A stretch of 64,000 bases of DNA, from the NCBI GenBank assembly GCA_036925085.1, contig JAUPFP010000113.1:239834-303833 (forward strand), in the 5' to 3' direction. The notes below the pieces were generated by a model. It worked only from the letters and a program-made list of their open reading frames with translations, was not told the DNA's origin and did no database searches. Source of the DNA: Brachycybe producta (lineage: Eukaryota > Arthropoda > Diplopoda > Playtdesmida > Andrognathidae). Shown piece by piece: positions 11,095 to 24,400 of the stretch (the first letter of the stretch is position 1; each line of letters begins with the position of its first letter). Both the position numbers and the translations under genes were made by a program.

Positions 11095-11397
11095 GTCTTA
11101 AGAGGCTACATCACAAAATTACTTCGAAAAATCTCCGCAAAGAGCGCTAGCATCGTTTTTCTATTGAGCCCATAGACAGAATGTTAAAGAAAAAACGTTA
11201 ATTTTTAAAATACACAGTCATGGCGGCAATATGTTTATTTTTCATATTTAAAGTTGTCTAATTTTTATGGTTCAAAGTGCAATATGTGCACCTTAAATAT
11301 ATGCTGATCGAGTGATAGAATGAGAAAAAAATGGTAAGTGTGCTTCTATTTTTAAAAACTATTTCCCCTGTTATAGGGACTCAGGCCTAGGCTCTCT
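11095..11397. mobile_element. Degraded element of the TAAGAGCCTAGAT family
   Basis: Left end TTAAGAGGCTACATC and right end CCTAGGCTCTCTT resemble the inverted ends of the larger element at 42395-43228. The phrase AAATCTCCGCAAAGAGCGCTA also recurs there in altered form. Boundaries are approximate. Confidence 0.4.
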
Positions 11398-11430
11398 TCG
11401 TGTTGGGCGGAGACTGCCTTAAATTTCTTA

Positions 11431-11865
11431 TGCCACAGTCACACTATGCTGGTTTCCCAGCCACTGGTTGCTGCTGGCTGGTTGTAGCGCTCTAGCAGCA
11501 TAGTCTGAACTGCTACTAGCAGCTGCTTTCTCCAGCGGGCTAGTGATTTTAACAGCGGCTGGTGAAGTTGGACATGTCCAACTTTAGCAGCTACCAGCTG
11601 GTCATGTGACTCCCTTCCTGCTGCTGCCATCTAGTGTGAACTTTTTCTTGCTAGTAGTGTCACTAGTGGTAGTTGAAACTCCACTGCTTGGGTTGGTTGT
11701 TGTTAAGAGTTTGTGTTTTTGCAAGACAGTGATTGAATGACTTGCACTGCTGCTAATACCAGCAGTGACTGGACAAGTGTGAACCCAAAGCAGCTGCTCC
11801 TTGCTGTTGCTGCTAATAGCCAGCAGCAACCAACGGCTTGTAAACCAGCCTAGTGTGACTGCCGC
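11431..11865. mobile_element. Inverted-repeat MITE, possibly PIF/Harbinger
   Basis: The ends match over about 20 bases (CAGTCACACTATGCTGGTTT and, reversed, CAGTCACACTAGGCTGGTTT). TTA lies on both sides (11428-11430 and 11866-11868), the target duplication of PIF/Harbinger elements. The interior is rich in CAGC/GCTG palindromes such as AGCAGCTACCAGCTGG. It has no transposase. Confidence 0.6.
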
Positions 11866-12440
11866 TTAAGGGTTAACATTAGACAGAGAATACTTAAAAA
11901 GACATGGCGTTCCTTAGCCACCGGATCATGCGCAGTGATGAATTATAACATGTTTTGTGAATTAAAAAATGGATCCCTTTGTTCTGCCGACACGGTGCAC
12001 CCATATGTCCAAGGAACCGTGTCTTAATAGGTATCCATCTGTCAATTCTGAAACAAGGATGTTAATTTATTCTTTGGGATCCTCTTAAATTACGAGGAGG
12101 GGGCGGAAATCGAGGAATTGGGGCGTGGGGTGTTCCCAAGGCTATTATTTCCACACAAGAGGGTAAAATACTGGGTGTCACAAAATTTAATATAAAAACA
12201 AATTTGTAAAATAAACTAGGTTCATTTTAGTGTTTGAACTTATTAAAGTTCATATCAATTCACATTTGTTATATTGATTTGCATATAAGAAAACAAACAT
12301 GTGACAGTTATTAATACATTATTACATTTGTTTGTGACACACTCTGTATTGCGAATAATAAAAATATTAAAACTATTGTGAAATTAGATACCAATAAAAA
12401 AAAATAAAAATTAATAATTATGGCTTTAATTACAAAACAT

Positions 12441-15400
12441 TTACTTTCGATTTTCTAACGTAATAATTGTTCCATTGCCCGGCCGAAGAATAAGTTCGGA
12501 AAAGAAAATAACTTCATCCGTTTTTTGCATAGATTTCATTTTAAAATTACGCATCACGTGACACAAAATAATTTTCATTTCCATGAAAGCAAATTTCTGT
12601 CCTGTAAAAAAAGAGAGAGAAAAAAATGTAATTCAATAATAAAAATTAAGGGTGGAACATGAATTTTTTTAAGAATTAATTATTGCATCGGACATAACGT
12701 GTAAAAATTCAAATTTGTTTGTTTTTCAGAAGTGTAACACCCTGTAATTCGTGATCCCGCCAAAACCATAGCCCAGAGGGTAAACAACTCTCAACCATCC
12801 CTCCCCTCCCCTCTGACTCACTTATCTGACTCATGCTTGAGTGGTGGATTAATACACTTAGGACCATGGCCACTTGGACCTGGTTACACCTCGCAGGCGT
12901 ACACAGGTCCAAGGTATAAAAGGGCCATGTTCCTCTTCGTAGTTAGTTCTTGTCCTTGCCTTTGTATTACGTTAATCTTATCCGTACCACATAATGGACA
13001 TGAGGACACACCGTTAGTATTTGTAATTCATCCTTGGTATTCTGTGTTTCTATACGAGTGATGAATAAAAGCGTTATAACAAGAAACAGCGTGGTCTTTA
13101 TGTTTAAGTAATCAACTTCTCTTCAGAGGCCGGAGACTACATAAGGCAGGAGGTATACGATTCCTAAGCAGATACAACATCTTCTCCTGTCAGTGTACCG
13201 AAAGGGGAAGATGTATATCAGCATCGACCGGAAGAGAGAGTGATGGCCGCCACTCTGCTGCATAGATTTCACCCCCATGCAGAAGGGTGACTACAATCCG
13301 TCTCCATCCAACTCTCTCTGCAGCTCGGGTCTTCTCCGCGCAGGCACTGTGCGATGCAGAGCAGCAACGAGGTGCAGAAAATGTCATCTACAGGTTGGTA
13401 AAACAAAAAGGTCGATGTCAAAAGCTCACAGAAGCATATTTAAAAAAAAATTTCAAAGTGTATTTTAAAAGTTGAAGTACGAAGCCCTGCAGAGGACTTC
13501 TACAAAAAAAAGTTTTTTAATCTCTTTTATTCGGCCATGTTAATTATGCCATGTTGCACGCACCATGCTCTAATAATCAATTCAAGCACTCACTTGTAGC
13601 AGCAATAATTTAATTATTAGAGTATGGTGCGCGCAACATGGCATAATTAACATGGCTAAATAAACGAGAGTAAAAGTCCACGTGTTGAGAAAATGATGAG
13701 ACTTGACGAGATTTAAAAAAAATTACAAAGTCATCTGCAGGGCTCCATAACGAAGAGCAAAGAAATTAAATGATTATATATTTTTAGACAATATCTTTTA
13801 AAACAAACTTTTTGACAATTTAAAATAAAAAAAGTTTAATTATGCTTGTCAAGGGCGTAGCTTGGGGGCCCGCCGACCCAGCACCTGCGGGGAAGGCGCA
13901 GGAGGTTTGGGGGCACAATGTTAAGAGTATAAAGCAATCAAAAAAAAATGCACTGTTATACCTAGTACACACCTTAAAATTTAAATGCATTTAAATAATA
14001 AACGTGTTCTACAGAGCCCTGTGAAGGGCAAACAAACAATATGTGGAATTCAATTTATTCAGTTAATAATTAATCTGAAATTATTTAGTTAATACTTAAA
14101 TATAATTTCTAAACTATTTGACAAAATATTGATTTAGTATTTCAATTTAAAATATTAATAATAAAGTCATTTTTTATTTGGTTCATGTCCTTAACTGGAT
14201 TCCGTATAATTCACCTAAACACAATTAATTTGAATTCACTTAACTCATGTGTGTACAAGGTATAAGGCTATGCTAGATGCTGTTTTCATCTTTGAATTCT
14301 AGCCTCTAACCAGGTTCTGTTAGTGAAAAACGCAATTTTTCGTTTAGCCCTACCATAGCCTCCTATAGGAGGCTATGGCCCTACTTATGAATTTCTATTT
14401 TTTTTTTTCAAAAAAATTTGGGGTGCACTGAAGATTTTTGCTCCCTGGCGCCAAAAACCTGGCTACGTCACTGATGCTTATTATTACTAATCGGCAAGAA
14501 AACATTTTAAAAATAAAAATTGTTGATATTACATGTAAAATTTTAAAATTTTAAAATATTATGAAAATAAATTAAAATATTACCAATGCAATTTCTAGCA
14601 CCAGCTGAAAACGGAATGTATGCATAAGGATGTCTTTTGTTATTGTTTTCTGGTAGAAACCTGTCCGGATCAAATTTTTCCGGATCCGGATAATATTTAG
14701 GATCACGATGAACAAAATATGGGGCAATTATAGCGTTAGTCCCAACTGGAATTTCGTAACCATCTTAAAAGAATGAGAAATAAGATTATTAAAAAAAAAA
14801 CATTCTAAAATTTACTAAATAAAAATCGGTAGCCAATGTAGCCATGTTTTTTTTCTTACCGCAATTGATACTTTTTGTGATTGTGCGAGCAAAGAAAGGA
14901 ACAGGAGGATAAATTCGCATTGATTCCTTAAATTAATAATCAATGAAAACAATAATTATATCAATAAAAACAATATAATTTATAACAAAAATCAATTAAA
15001 ATTAACAAAGACAAACAATTTAAGCAAAATTCAATTAATACATTTTAGGCGTTGAATTTTGCAGATTTACTAGCAAGTTGGTTGTTTTGCAAATTGCCTA
15101 GGCAATCTGCAGATTGACTTATTCCGCAGATTGACAGTTATTTGCTTTTATCCACGCCAAAAATGGCGCCAGATAGATGGTTTTTTATTGAAAATTTGGA
15201 CGCAAAAATGTCAAACGAGTATTTTTTTTTTCCGAAACAATATTACGAAAAAAATTCAAAACGTTTTCAAAACTAGAATGGAAGAAGATTGTGTTAAATA
15301 AACATTTTATAGTTCAGTTTGAAAATGACCCGGTTTTCTTGGCATTTTCCATTTGACATTTCATGAAAAACTATTTTCGCATTTTTTCAAACTGTCATAA

Positions 15401-18400
15401 AAAGGTTATTTTTTTTTAAAAAAATATCATCATGAAAAAACTTTTAGCATTACCATCAACTATTCTAGTTTCTAAAACACTTCCAAATTTTTCGTAATGT
15501 CTCTTCTGAAAAACGTTCAATTGAAAAACAGAAATTTTCTCAAAACTATAGATTTGGGGGAAAAGACCTACAATGGCGCCATCTGGATGGGGAACAAAAC
15601 GAAATAAATATCTATTCAGCCACCTTAATAATTATATTGGTATCAAATAGAGACTTGCCTTGATTACACATTCCAAGTATTTCAGTTCTTTTAAATCAGC
15701 AGCAGTTACATGTCTATCAGAGTCCCCTTTATTTAAATAACAAACAAAATATATTTTTATTAGAAAAACGTATTCAGAAATTTGTTTTTTTTTTCGTCTA
15801 ATTTTTTTTATAAATTTATGTGAATATCACATTTTGATCTTTCAAAACAATATAATCAAACTGATTTAATATGGCTTTAGAGATATTTACTTCGCTTTTG
15901 TCCCATCGGACGGCGCCACTGCAGTGACTATAATGCTATGCTCCATAGACGTTTTTTGTAAAATTTTGGACGGAAAAACGTCAAGAACCTTTTTTTTATT
16001 TTTTAGAAACAACATAATTAAAAAATTCAAACTGTTTTCAAAACTAGAATTGTTTGTCGTTTTTAACAATTTTCAATATATTTCTAGCCAATAATTTTTA
16101 ATGATTTCCAATACATTTTTCCCAACAAAAAAAAACATTTCGAAATAAAATTAATAAAAATATTTGGAACAAAATAGATAAAAGTTTATTAATAAAAAAA
16201 AAGTTATTTAAAAGGTAAAAATTTATGTAATTGGAGGGAAACTTCATAGATGTTTTTGTAAAATTCAGACGTAAAAACGTTAAGCAAAGATTACGAGAAA
16301 GTTCAAATTGTTTTCCAAACTAGAATGGTAAAAGATTATGCTAAAGATTTTTTTGTCATGGCAATATCTTAAAAAAAATAAATAATTTTATAGTTCAGTT
16401 TGAAAATGACCCGTTTTTAGGTTTCTCCATTGACATTTTCATGAAAAAATACTCATATTTCACCAACAATTCTAGTTTCTAAAGCCATCCAGAGGGACAA
16501 AAGCAAAATAAATATCTATAGGGCCACCTTAACTCACCAACACCACTGTTTTTTTTAGTTTTAAATAAATTTTCAATAATTTTAAGAAAATAAAAATAAA
16601 TCAATTTAAAAAAAAACAATACAAATACCAAAAATCAAGTCCAATTCGTTGTGAACTTTTTGTTGAACCTCTGGATTATGTCCAAGTAAAAATATACTCC
16701 AATTTATTCCTGCTGAAGTTGTATCATGACCCTGAAAATTAATAAACAAAATTGAAAACAATAGAAGAAAAGTTGTATTCTTGTATCTAATACACATTCA
16801 AACTTCTCTAAAAAAACCCATCTTAATCACCAAGGCCCTTGTCAGACACACGTCACGTTATAAATGCCAACAATGTCACTATAGTGACAACTTGTCAGCA
16901 TACTGTATGTTCCATGCACGTTGGCATTTACAACGTTTTAGAACTGAAGTGTAGTTAAAATTTTTTTAAAAAATATTTTAATACAGTATTATATATATAA
17001 AATCCCAGGTCTGTGTGTTTGTGTGTGTGCGTGTGTGGAGTAACAAAAACCATTGAAGCACGTCGGAATTTATATAAATTTGAATAAATGAACCGTTTTT
17101 TTTTTCTCAAGGTCAACTATATGTTAAACTCTTCCTTTGGAAAGTGTAGAAGGGGAGAGAGAGAGAGAGAAAAGTGGGAGGGGGTGAGGGGAAAAGGTTG
17201 GAAAGTGTAGAAGGAGGAGAGAGGGGTGAGGGGAAAGTGTAGGGGGAGAGAGAAACGTGAAGGGGGAAAAGTGGAAGGGGGGAAACTGAAATTGAAATGA
17301 AAGGAGTAAAAGAAGGAAAAAACGACGCTCATGCGCAAAATTGCCTGTGAATTTTGCTCCTGTCATTTATGACGGGTTACCCCACTAGTCTGATTAATAA
17401 TTTTTAATACATTCTCTTCATTTCTTAGCTTCCTTTAAATTGTATTACAATATTTTGCACCTTTGATGGTTTAGTAGAAAGACTACTGAGAATGACTATT
17501 GAGCATGCTAGAAAGGTATTATATTGGCCTAGCTCCTCCCGGATCAGGTAAAATAAGTGACTTAGCCAATCACTTTCAATACGAGTGCAAACTCGGCTCG
17601 TATTCAGAAAAGAGCAGATTTTACCATGCTGAGACGGATCCGTCACAATATTATCAAGCAAATGTTTCTCAAACTGTGGCCCAAGAGCCAGTTGCAAAGT
17701 AACAATCTTCCGGTTTAGATAAACCAACAATTATGGGTTTTTTTTTGTATTTCAATCATAAACACTGGTTAAGCGGGTAGAACTCTAGTTGACAACTGAT
17801 AGTAACCAGACATCTAGCCTTTAACCAGCCATTTTTCTTTATTAGAAAAAAAAGCATAATTGTAGTTGCTCTAATTAATGATTGATAAATTGGCATATTG
17901 GCTTGGATTATTGGCATTTGGGCCACAAATTGAGAAACATTTGCATGCAGCATGTTATATTGCATAAAAATCCAAACCCTAATAATTTTTATAGAAATAT
18001 TTACTTCAAACATGAAAGTATCAACTTCTTCTCGAATACTTTTATCACTCAAACGTTTTCCATTTTCGGAATATTCCAGTAAAGTGTCCAAAAATGCTAA
18101 TTTCTTCTTTTTGCCAAAAACAAGTTCTTCTTCTTTCGAAGATTCCACTTCCTTGGATTTTTTGTCGTCATATTTTTTTCGTCGTTCGACAATTACCTTA
18201 AAATAAAATTCATAAATATCGTTATTAAATTATGAACATCTTTTTTTTTTACTTTAAATATTATATTTTACATCATCGGTAAATTTGTGTACGATGCTCA
18301 GATTTTTCTTTTCAAGTTTTCCAATAGAAGATAAATTATAATACATCCATTCTTTATCGAGCCATGGTCGAAAGGATCGCAAATTAACACCTTCTGCCAA

Positions 18401-21400
18401 ACTATACGATTTAAAATAAATAAATATAAAAAACGACCATAAACAAAGAAACTTAAAAACATTATAAAACTAGAAGGGCTAAATTACATTGGCCTCATTG
18501 TAATGCCTAGTACACACCTGATAGTTTAAATGCATTTAAATAATAAACGTGTTCTACAAGAGCCCCCCCCCCCTGTGAAGGACAAACAAACAATATGTCG
18601 TCGAATTCAATTTATTCAGTTAATAATCTGAAAATATTGAGTTAATACTTAAAATATAATATAAAAATTATTGACAAAATATTGATTTAGTATTTCAATT
18701 TAAAATATTAACAACAAAGTCAATTTTTATTTGGTTCATGTCCTTAACTGGATTCCGTATAATTCACCTAAACACAATTAATTTGAATTCATTTAATGCA
18801 TGTGTGTACATGCATTTAGAATAATAAGAAAAATGGCGAATTTGAAATACCAATAAAAAGATTACAAGATTAAAAGTCTAGTTTGGTCAAAAGACCTTCA
18901 GTAATTATCTGGTTAGAAGTACTACTTTTTTTATTGAAAACAACTTTAAAACAAACATAAGAGTATATTTAGAAGCTAGAAGAGTAAGTGAATAAACAAC
19001 ATATATTGTTATTTCAATTTGTTGGTTCATTACTCTTCTACAGTATTTTTCAAAAAAACAAAAAAAAAAAACAATACTTGTTGTGTTAATGATGCATCGA
19101 CACCTTATATTCTTGCAATTGCCTTTTATTATAAACGAATCTAAAGGCCTTAAGGCCTTGCTAGAGCTGAATGAAACACTCAGAAATGATAGTTTTTTTG
19201 GAAGTTTTTTCTTCCGAAAGATTGCTTGTTTCAGAGTAGAAAATTTGAGTACTCCGAGACAATAAAAGCTCTGAAATACAATAGAAAATCCAAGGAAATG
19301 GAACACTGCAATGGTCGGGGTGACCATGTGCAGACAGCAGCATTAGGGATTCACACAATTGCTTTTGTTTTCAGAGTTTTCATTATGCTATATAGGTTGC
19401 AAATTATTTTCTGAGTTCCATTTTGTGGAATTTATGTTTTTGGAATATTTTTTCAGAGTTCTTTTCATTGAGCTCTATAGCAACGCCTAGAACTCAATAA
19501 AAAAAACTCTGAAAAAATATTCCAAAAACATAAATTCCACAAAATGGAACTCAGAAAATAATTCGCAGCCTACAGCATAATGAAAACTCTGAAAACAAAA
19601 GCAACTGTGTAAATTCCTATCACATGGTCACCCTGGCCATTGCAGTGTTGCATTTCCCTAGATTACCTATTGTATTTCAAACCTTTTTTTTTTCGGAGTA
19701 CTCTGAAATAATGTTAAAAACATTATTTCAAAGTACTCCCATTTTCTACTGTGAAACAGCAGTTTTCGGAAGAAAAAACTTCCAAAAACTATCATTTCTG
19801 AGTGTTTCATTGAGCTCTAGCAAGGCCTTTACACTGCAATGGTCAGGGCGACCATGTTTTCAGAGTTTTCATTATGCTATAGGTTGCAAATTATATTCTC
19901 AGTTACATTTTGTGGAATTTATGTTTTGAGAATATTTTTTCAGAGTTCTTTTCATTGAGCAAGGCTTTAAGAGATGGATCACACATGCAGAAAAACAAGC
20001 AGGAAACAGAATGACAATATTTTTTTATTTAAAAAAAAGCAGAATAAAGTTTCAGCTACATTTCTGCTTTTCTTCACAGGTTCAAGGGTTCTCACACATT
20101 TACAACAGAAAAACATTGTTTAGTTAATAGAAGAGAGACGAAAAATAAGAGGCGGCGAAGAAGCCATGAAAAATAATGCATCTGAAGGCCACCTTCCTAT
20201 TGGCTGACAACATTTAATTCGTTGTGGAAGTAAAGAAACAATTTTCATTGCCTTTTCAGGACGTATTCAGCCAGATAAAGAAAAAATTCTTTTGTTTTTT
20301 TCAGTGGAAATTTTTTTCGGCATGTGTGAAACATCCTAAAAAAAATAATAAATATTTTGTGTTAAATTTCTTACTTGCTTACAGCTTTTACGTATACGGA
20401 TTCACTGTTACTTTGCGCATTTATTCTTCTTCTCATGGCAGTTTCTGTCAAGAAAAAAATAATTTATTTAGCTTTTTTAGTCGAAAAGTTATTACCTAAA
20501 AATGGTTTAAAAAATTCGATGATTTGTCTTTTTAAAGTTATTTTTTTGCATATATGAACTTTTGATTATCGGAACTAGTCATGTCCGACATTAGTTGCGA
20601 TAATCAACGTTCCACTGTACTAACAATATATATATAACTAGTGGGGTAACCCCTCATAAATGACGGGAGCAAAATTCACAGGCAATTGTGCGCATGCGAG
20701 TCGTTTTTTCCTTTTTTTTTACTTCTTTCATTTCAATTTCAGTCACCCCCTCCCACTTTTCTCTCTCTCTCTCCCCCTTCTACACTTTCCAACCTTTTCT
20801 CCTCACCCCCTCCCACTTTTCTCTCTCTCTCCTTCTACACTTTCCAACTTTTCCCCTCACCCCTCCCACTTTTCTCTCTCTCCCCCTTCTACACTTTCCA
20901 AAGGAAGAGTTCAACATATAGTTGACCTTGAGAAAAAAAAACGGTTCATTTATTCAAATTTATATAAATTCCGATGTGCTTCAATGGTTTTTGTTACTCC
21001 ACACACATACATACACAGACCTGGGATATTATATATATAATATCCCAGGTCTGTGTGTGTGTAACATCGGAATTTATATAAATTTGAATAAATGAACTGC
21101 TTTTTTTTCTCAAGGTCAATTATATGTTGCACACTTCCCATCCAAGAACCCCATGATATTAAATTGGAGAGGGGACAAGGTTGGAAAGTGTAGAAGGGGG
21201 AAGAGAGAAACGTGGAGGGAGGAAAAGTGGGAGGGGGTGACTGAAATTGAAATGAAAGGAGTAAAAAAGGAAAAAAACGCCGCGCATGTGCACACCAGAG
21301 AAAATTAAAAACTCATTTTCTCTTTCAAATATAAAAAAGGGGAGGGGATAATAGTAGCAAAATTAAACTAGAATTTATCACGGGCAATTGTGCCCAGCAT

Positions 21401-24400
21401 TAGAATTTCTTTTGCTCAGCTCTTTTATGAACGTCATCAATTTCTAATTGGTTTATTACTTGGTGTGACGTCATAAAAGGGCAGAGGAAGAAAAATTCTA
21501 ATGCTGGGCACAATTGCCTGTGAATTTTTCTCCCGTCATTTATGATGGGTTACCCCACTAGTTTACTAATATTTTGAGTGTTTCAATATTATTATAGCCA
21601 TATCTGTGCAACAGAAGCTTGTAAAATTCACTAATAATATTGGCAAATTCACTTGTAAATTTGTAACTTTGTAATTTTCGTCATTGTGCAACAGTATTTA
21701 CAAGTTACAAGTGAATTAACTAATATTACTAGTTTGTAAAAATATTGTGCAATAGGGCCAGCCGCCGGATTAGCCATTGGGCTAAAAGGGCTGCAGCTCA
21801 CGGCGCACTCGAATTTTGAGGAGCCCCCAAAATCGTGGTAATTATTTTTTTTGTAAATCAACAATTTTTTTTGCAAATGATCAAAGGTAGCACATTATCG
21901 CCACAGTTGTCTAACTCCTAATAATGTAAAAATAACTGAAAGTAAGAATGCCCGATTCCGATTCGATTAATCGGAGAATCTATTTTGCACATGAACAATC
22001 TCGTCAATGAACATTTTAATTAAACTAATGGGGTAACAGATCATAAATGACCGAAGCCCAATTCTAGTTTAATTTTGCTACTAAAATTATTTAACTATTT
22101 TATTCAAGTAGTTTATCTTATTTTCTTTTTAGGTCAAATGTCTCTTTACGTCAAATAGTTTCAGTGCAAATATCCCTTTAGGGCAAGTGGTTTTAAGGCA
22201 AAAGTTCCTTTAGGGTAATTGGTTTATGGCATGGATTGGGAGAGCACAACATAAAGTTGACCATGAGAAAGAAGCGGTTCATTCAAATTTATATAAATTC
22301 CGACGTGCTTCAAGGTTTTTGTCCTTGTTTGTACAGCGTTATACACAGACAGACTTAGGTTAAATATATATATATACTAGTGGGGTAACCCGTCATAAAT
22401 GACGGGAGCAGAATTCACAGGCAGTTGTGCTCATGCGCGTCGTTTGTTCCTTTTTTTACTTCTTTCATTTCAATTTCAGCCACCCCCTCTTACTTTTTTC
22501 AACCCTCCACGTTTCTCTCTCTTCCCCTTCTACACTTTCCAACTTTTTCCCTCTTCAATTTAATATCATAGGGTTCTTGGATGGGGAGGGTGCAACATAT
22601 AGTTGACCTTGAGAAAAAAAAGCTGTTCATTTCTTCATTTCTTCATTTATTTAAATTTATATAAATTCCGACGTGCTTCAAGGGTTTTGTACAGTGTTAC
22701 TCCACACAGACACACACACACAGACCTGGCTTAATATATATATAATAATTCTCAAATGCTGCATAATGGGTTATAAAATTTATATTAGTATAAAAAACTA
22801 GTGGGGTAACCCGTCATAAATGACGGTAGCAAAATTCACAGGCAATTGTGCCCAGCATTAGAATTTCTTTTCCTCCGAACTTTTATGACGTCAGACCAAG
22901 TAACCAACCAATTAGAAATTGATGACGTTCATAAAAGGGCGGAGCAAAAGAAATTCTATAAACGAACCCCCCAACAATCACCTAATAGGCAATACATTGA
23001 CAATAATTTTATTATTTTTGGCCCACTATATATGACGCGCAACGCCCTAGCGCGCCACCTAGAAGAACCCTCCATTGTATATGCATCGTATAAAATCGAA
23101 CGGTGCAACGTCCACCATATGGCTGCGCGCCACAACGCGCGAAACGGGCTTGCGCAACTTCCATGTTTGGAAGTTCCGCAAAGTGGTACACCCGTGGCCT
23201 GTGTGTGCGGGGCCGAGTAGATGGAAGGAACCAGGAGGAAAAATACGCTCACGTGACATTCAGACACCACTCAGGTGTCTTGGTTTGTTGGCATACACCC
23301 CCCTCCTCATTTGTATTGTTACGTGTGAGCGTTTATGTTGTCTTCAGATGCCGGGGCGTTCGCGGTGGCGCGTTATATGGGCTGAGTCCCGAATTATGGC
23401 AAGTATGGAATGTTCCACATGGTGGTTCGGCGAGGCACTGCGCGCCATAATGGGAGGCTAGCTTAATCCGGCGCTGTTCTAAAAGAAAATAAAAATGAAT
23501 TCATTTAATATTACAATACCACAAATAACATCCAAGGCGCACAATGATACGTAAGGATAAACATCAAAGCCTTGTTGTTTTCCGACATGTTGCTGCATTT
23601 TCTTATTCAAAATCACAGCTTGTTCGTTGATAACTTCAATAAATTCTTCCAGAATTTTAAAATGAAAACTAGGTGTCAACATTTTTCTTCTCGAATGCCA
23701 TTTAGCTCCAGTACTGAATAGGAAACAATTTATTTTTCAAATTAAAAAAAAAAAGTCAAACAACTTAATTAAGTTATCAACAATATTAATATAATTATGA
23801 CTAACCTTGTCAATAGTCCGAGACCCAACCATTTATGAAGATACACATATAACCTTGATTTATCAAGGTTGTTTGTGTTATTTAGTAAAGTCTGTTTTTC
23901 AAGTATTAAAACAAAATAATAATTCTATTACATTGTTATTACAACAAAACATAAATCGGCTGGAGAACAGCATAAAGTAATGCAGATAATTAAGGTGGCT
24001 TTATAAGTATTTATTTTGTTTTCGTTCCTCCAGGTGGCACGCCACTGCAGTGGCTATTACAGTATGTTCTATAGGGGTGTTTGACATTTGCCCTAAAGAC
24101 ACTTGCTCTACAGACAAACAAACAAACAAACAATCAGTAAAAATATTTGCCCTAAAAACACTTGGTCCAAAAACATTTCCACTAAAGAGACATTTGCAAT
24201 AAAAACCATTTGCCCGAAAGGAACAGTTGCCCTAAAGAGACAGTTGCCCTAAAACCACCTTTTTTCTTTTCTTTTTTCTTTTCTTAGTGTCTTTCGGTAG
24301 CATATGTTAAATAGGTTCTGCCAGAGGCATAGCTAGCTGCGGACCCGCGGGCCGCAGCAGGAGGTTTAGAGGGTGCATTTTGTGGGTGCAAAGGGGCACA

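Noticed and set aside
17117-17366. Proline/serine/phenylalanine-rich frames in Helitron-like copies (also 20660-21040, 36179-36484, 46038-46397)
   Set aside because: These are translations of the pyrimidine/purine tract inside the element; no Rep or helicase motif.
23059-23461. Several 60-128-codon frames in the GC-rich island
   Set aside because: They overlap on both strands, as expected in GC-rich DNA with few stops; no known motif.
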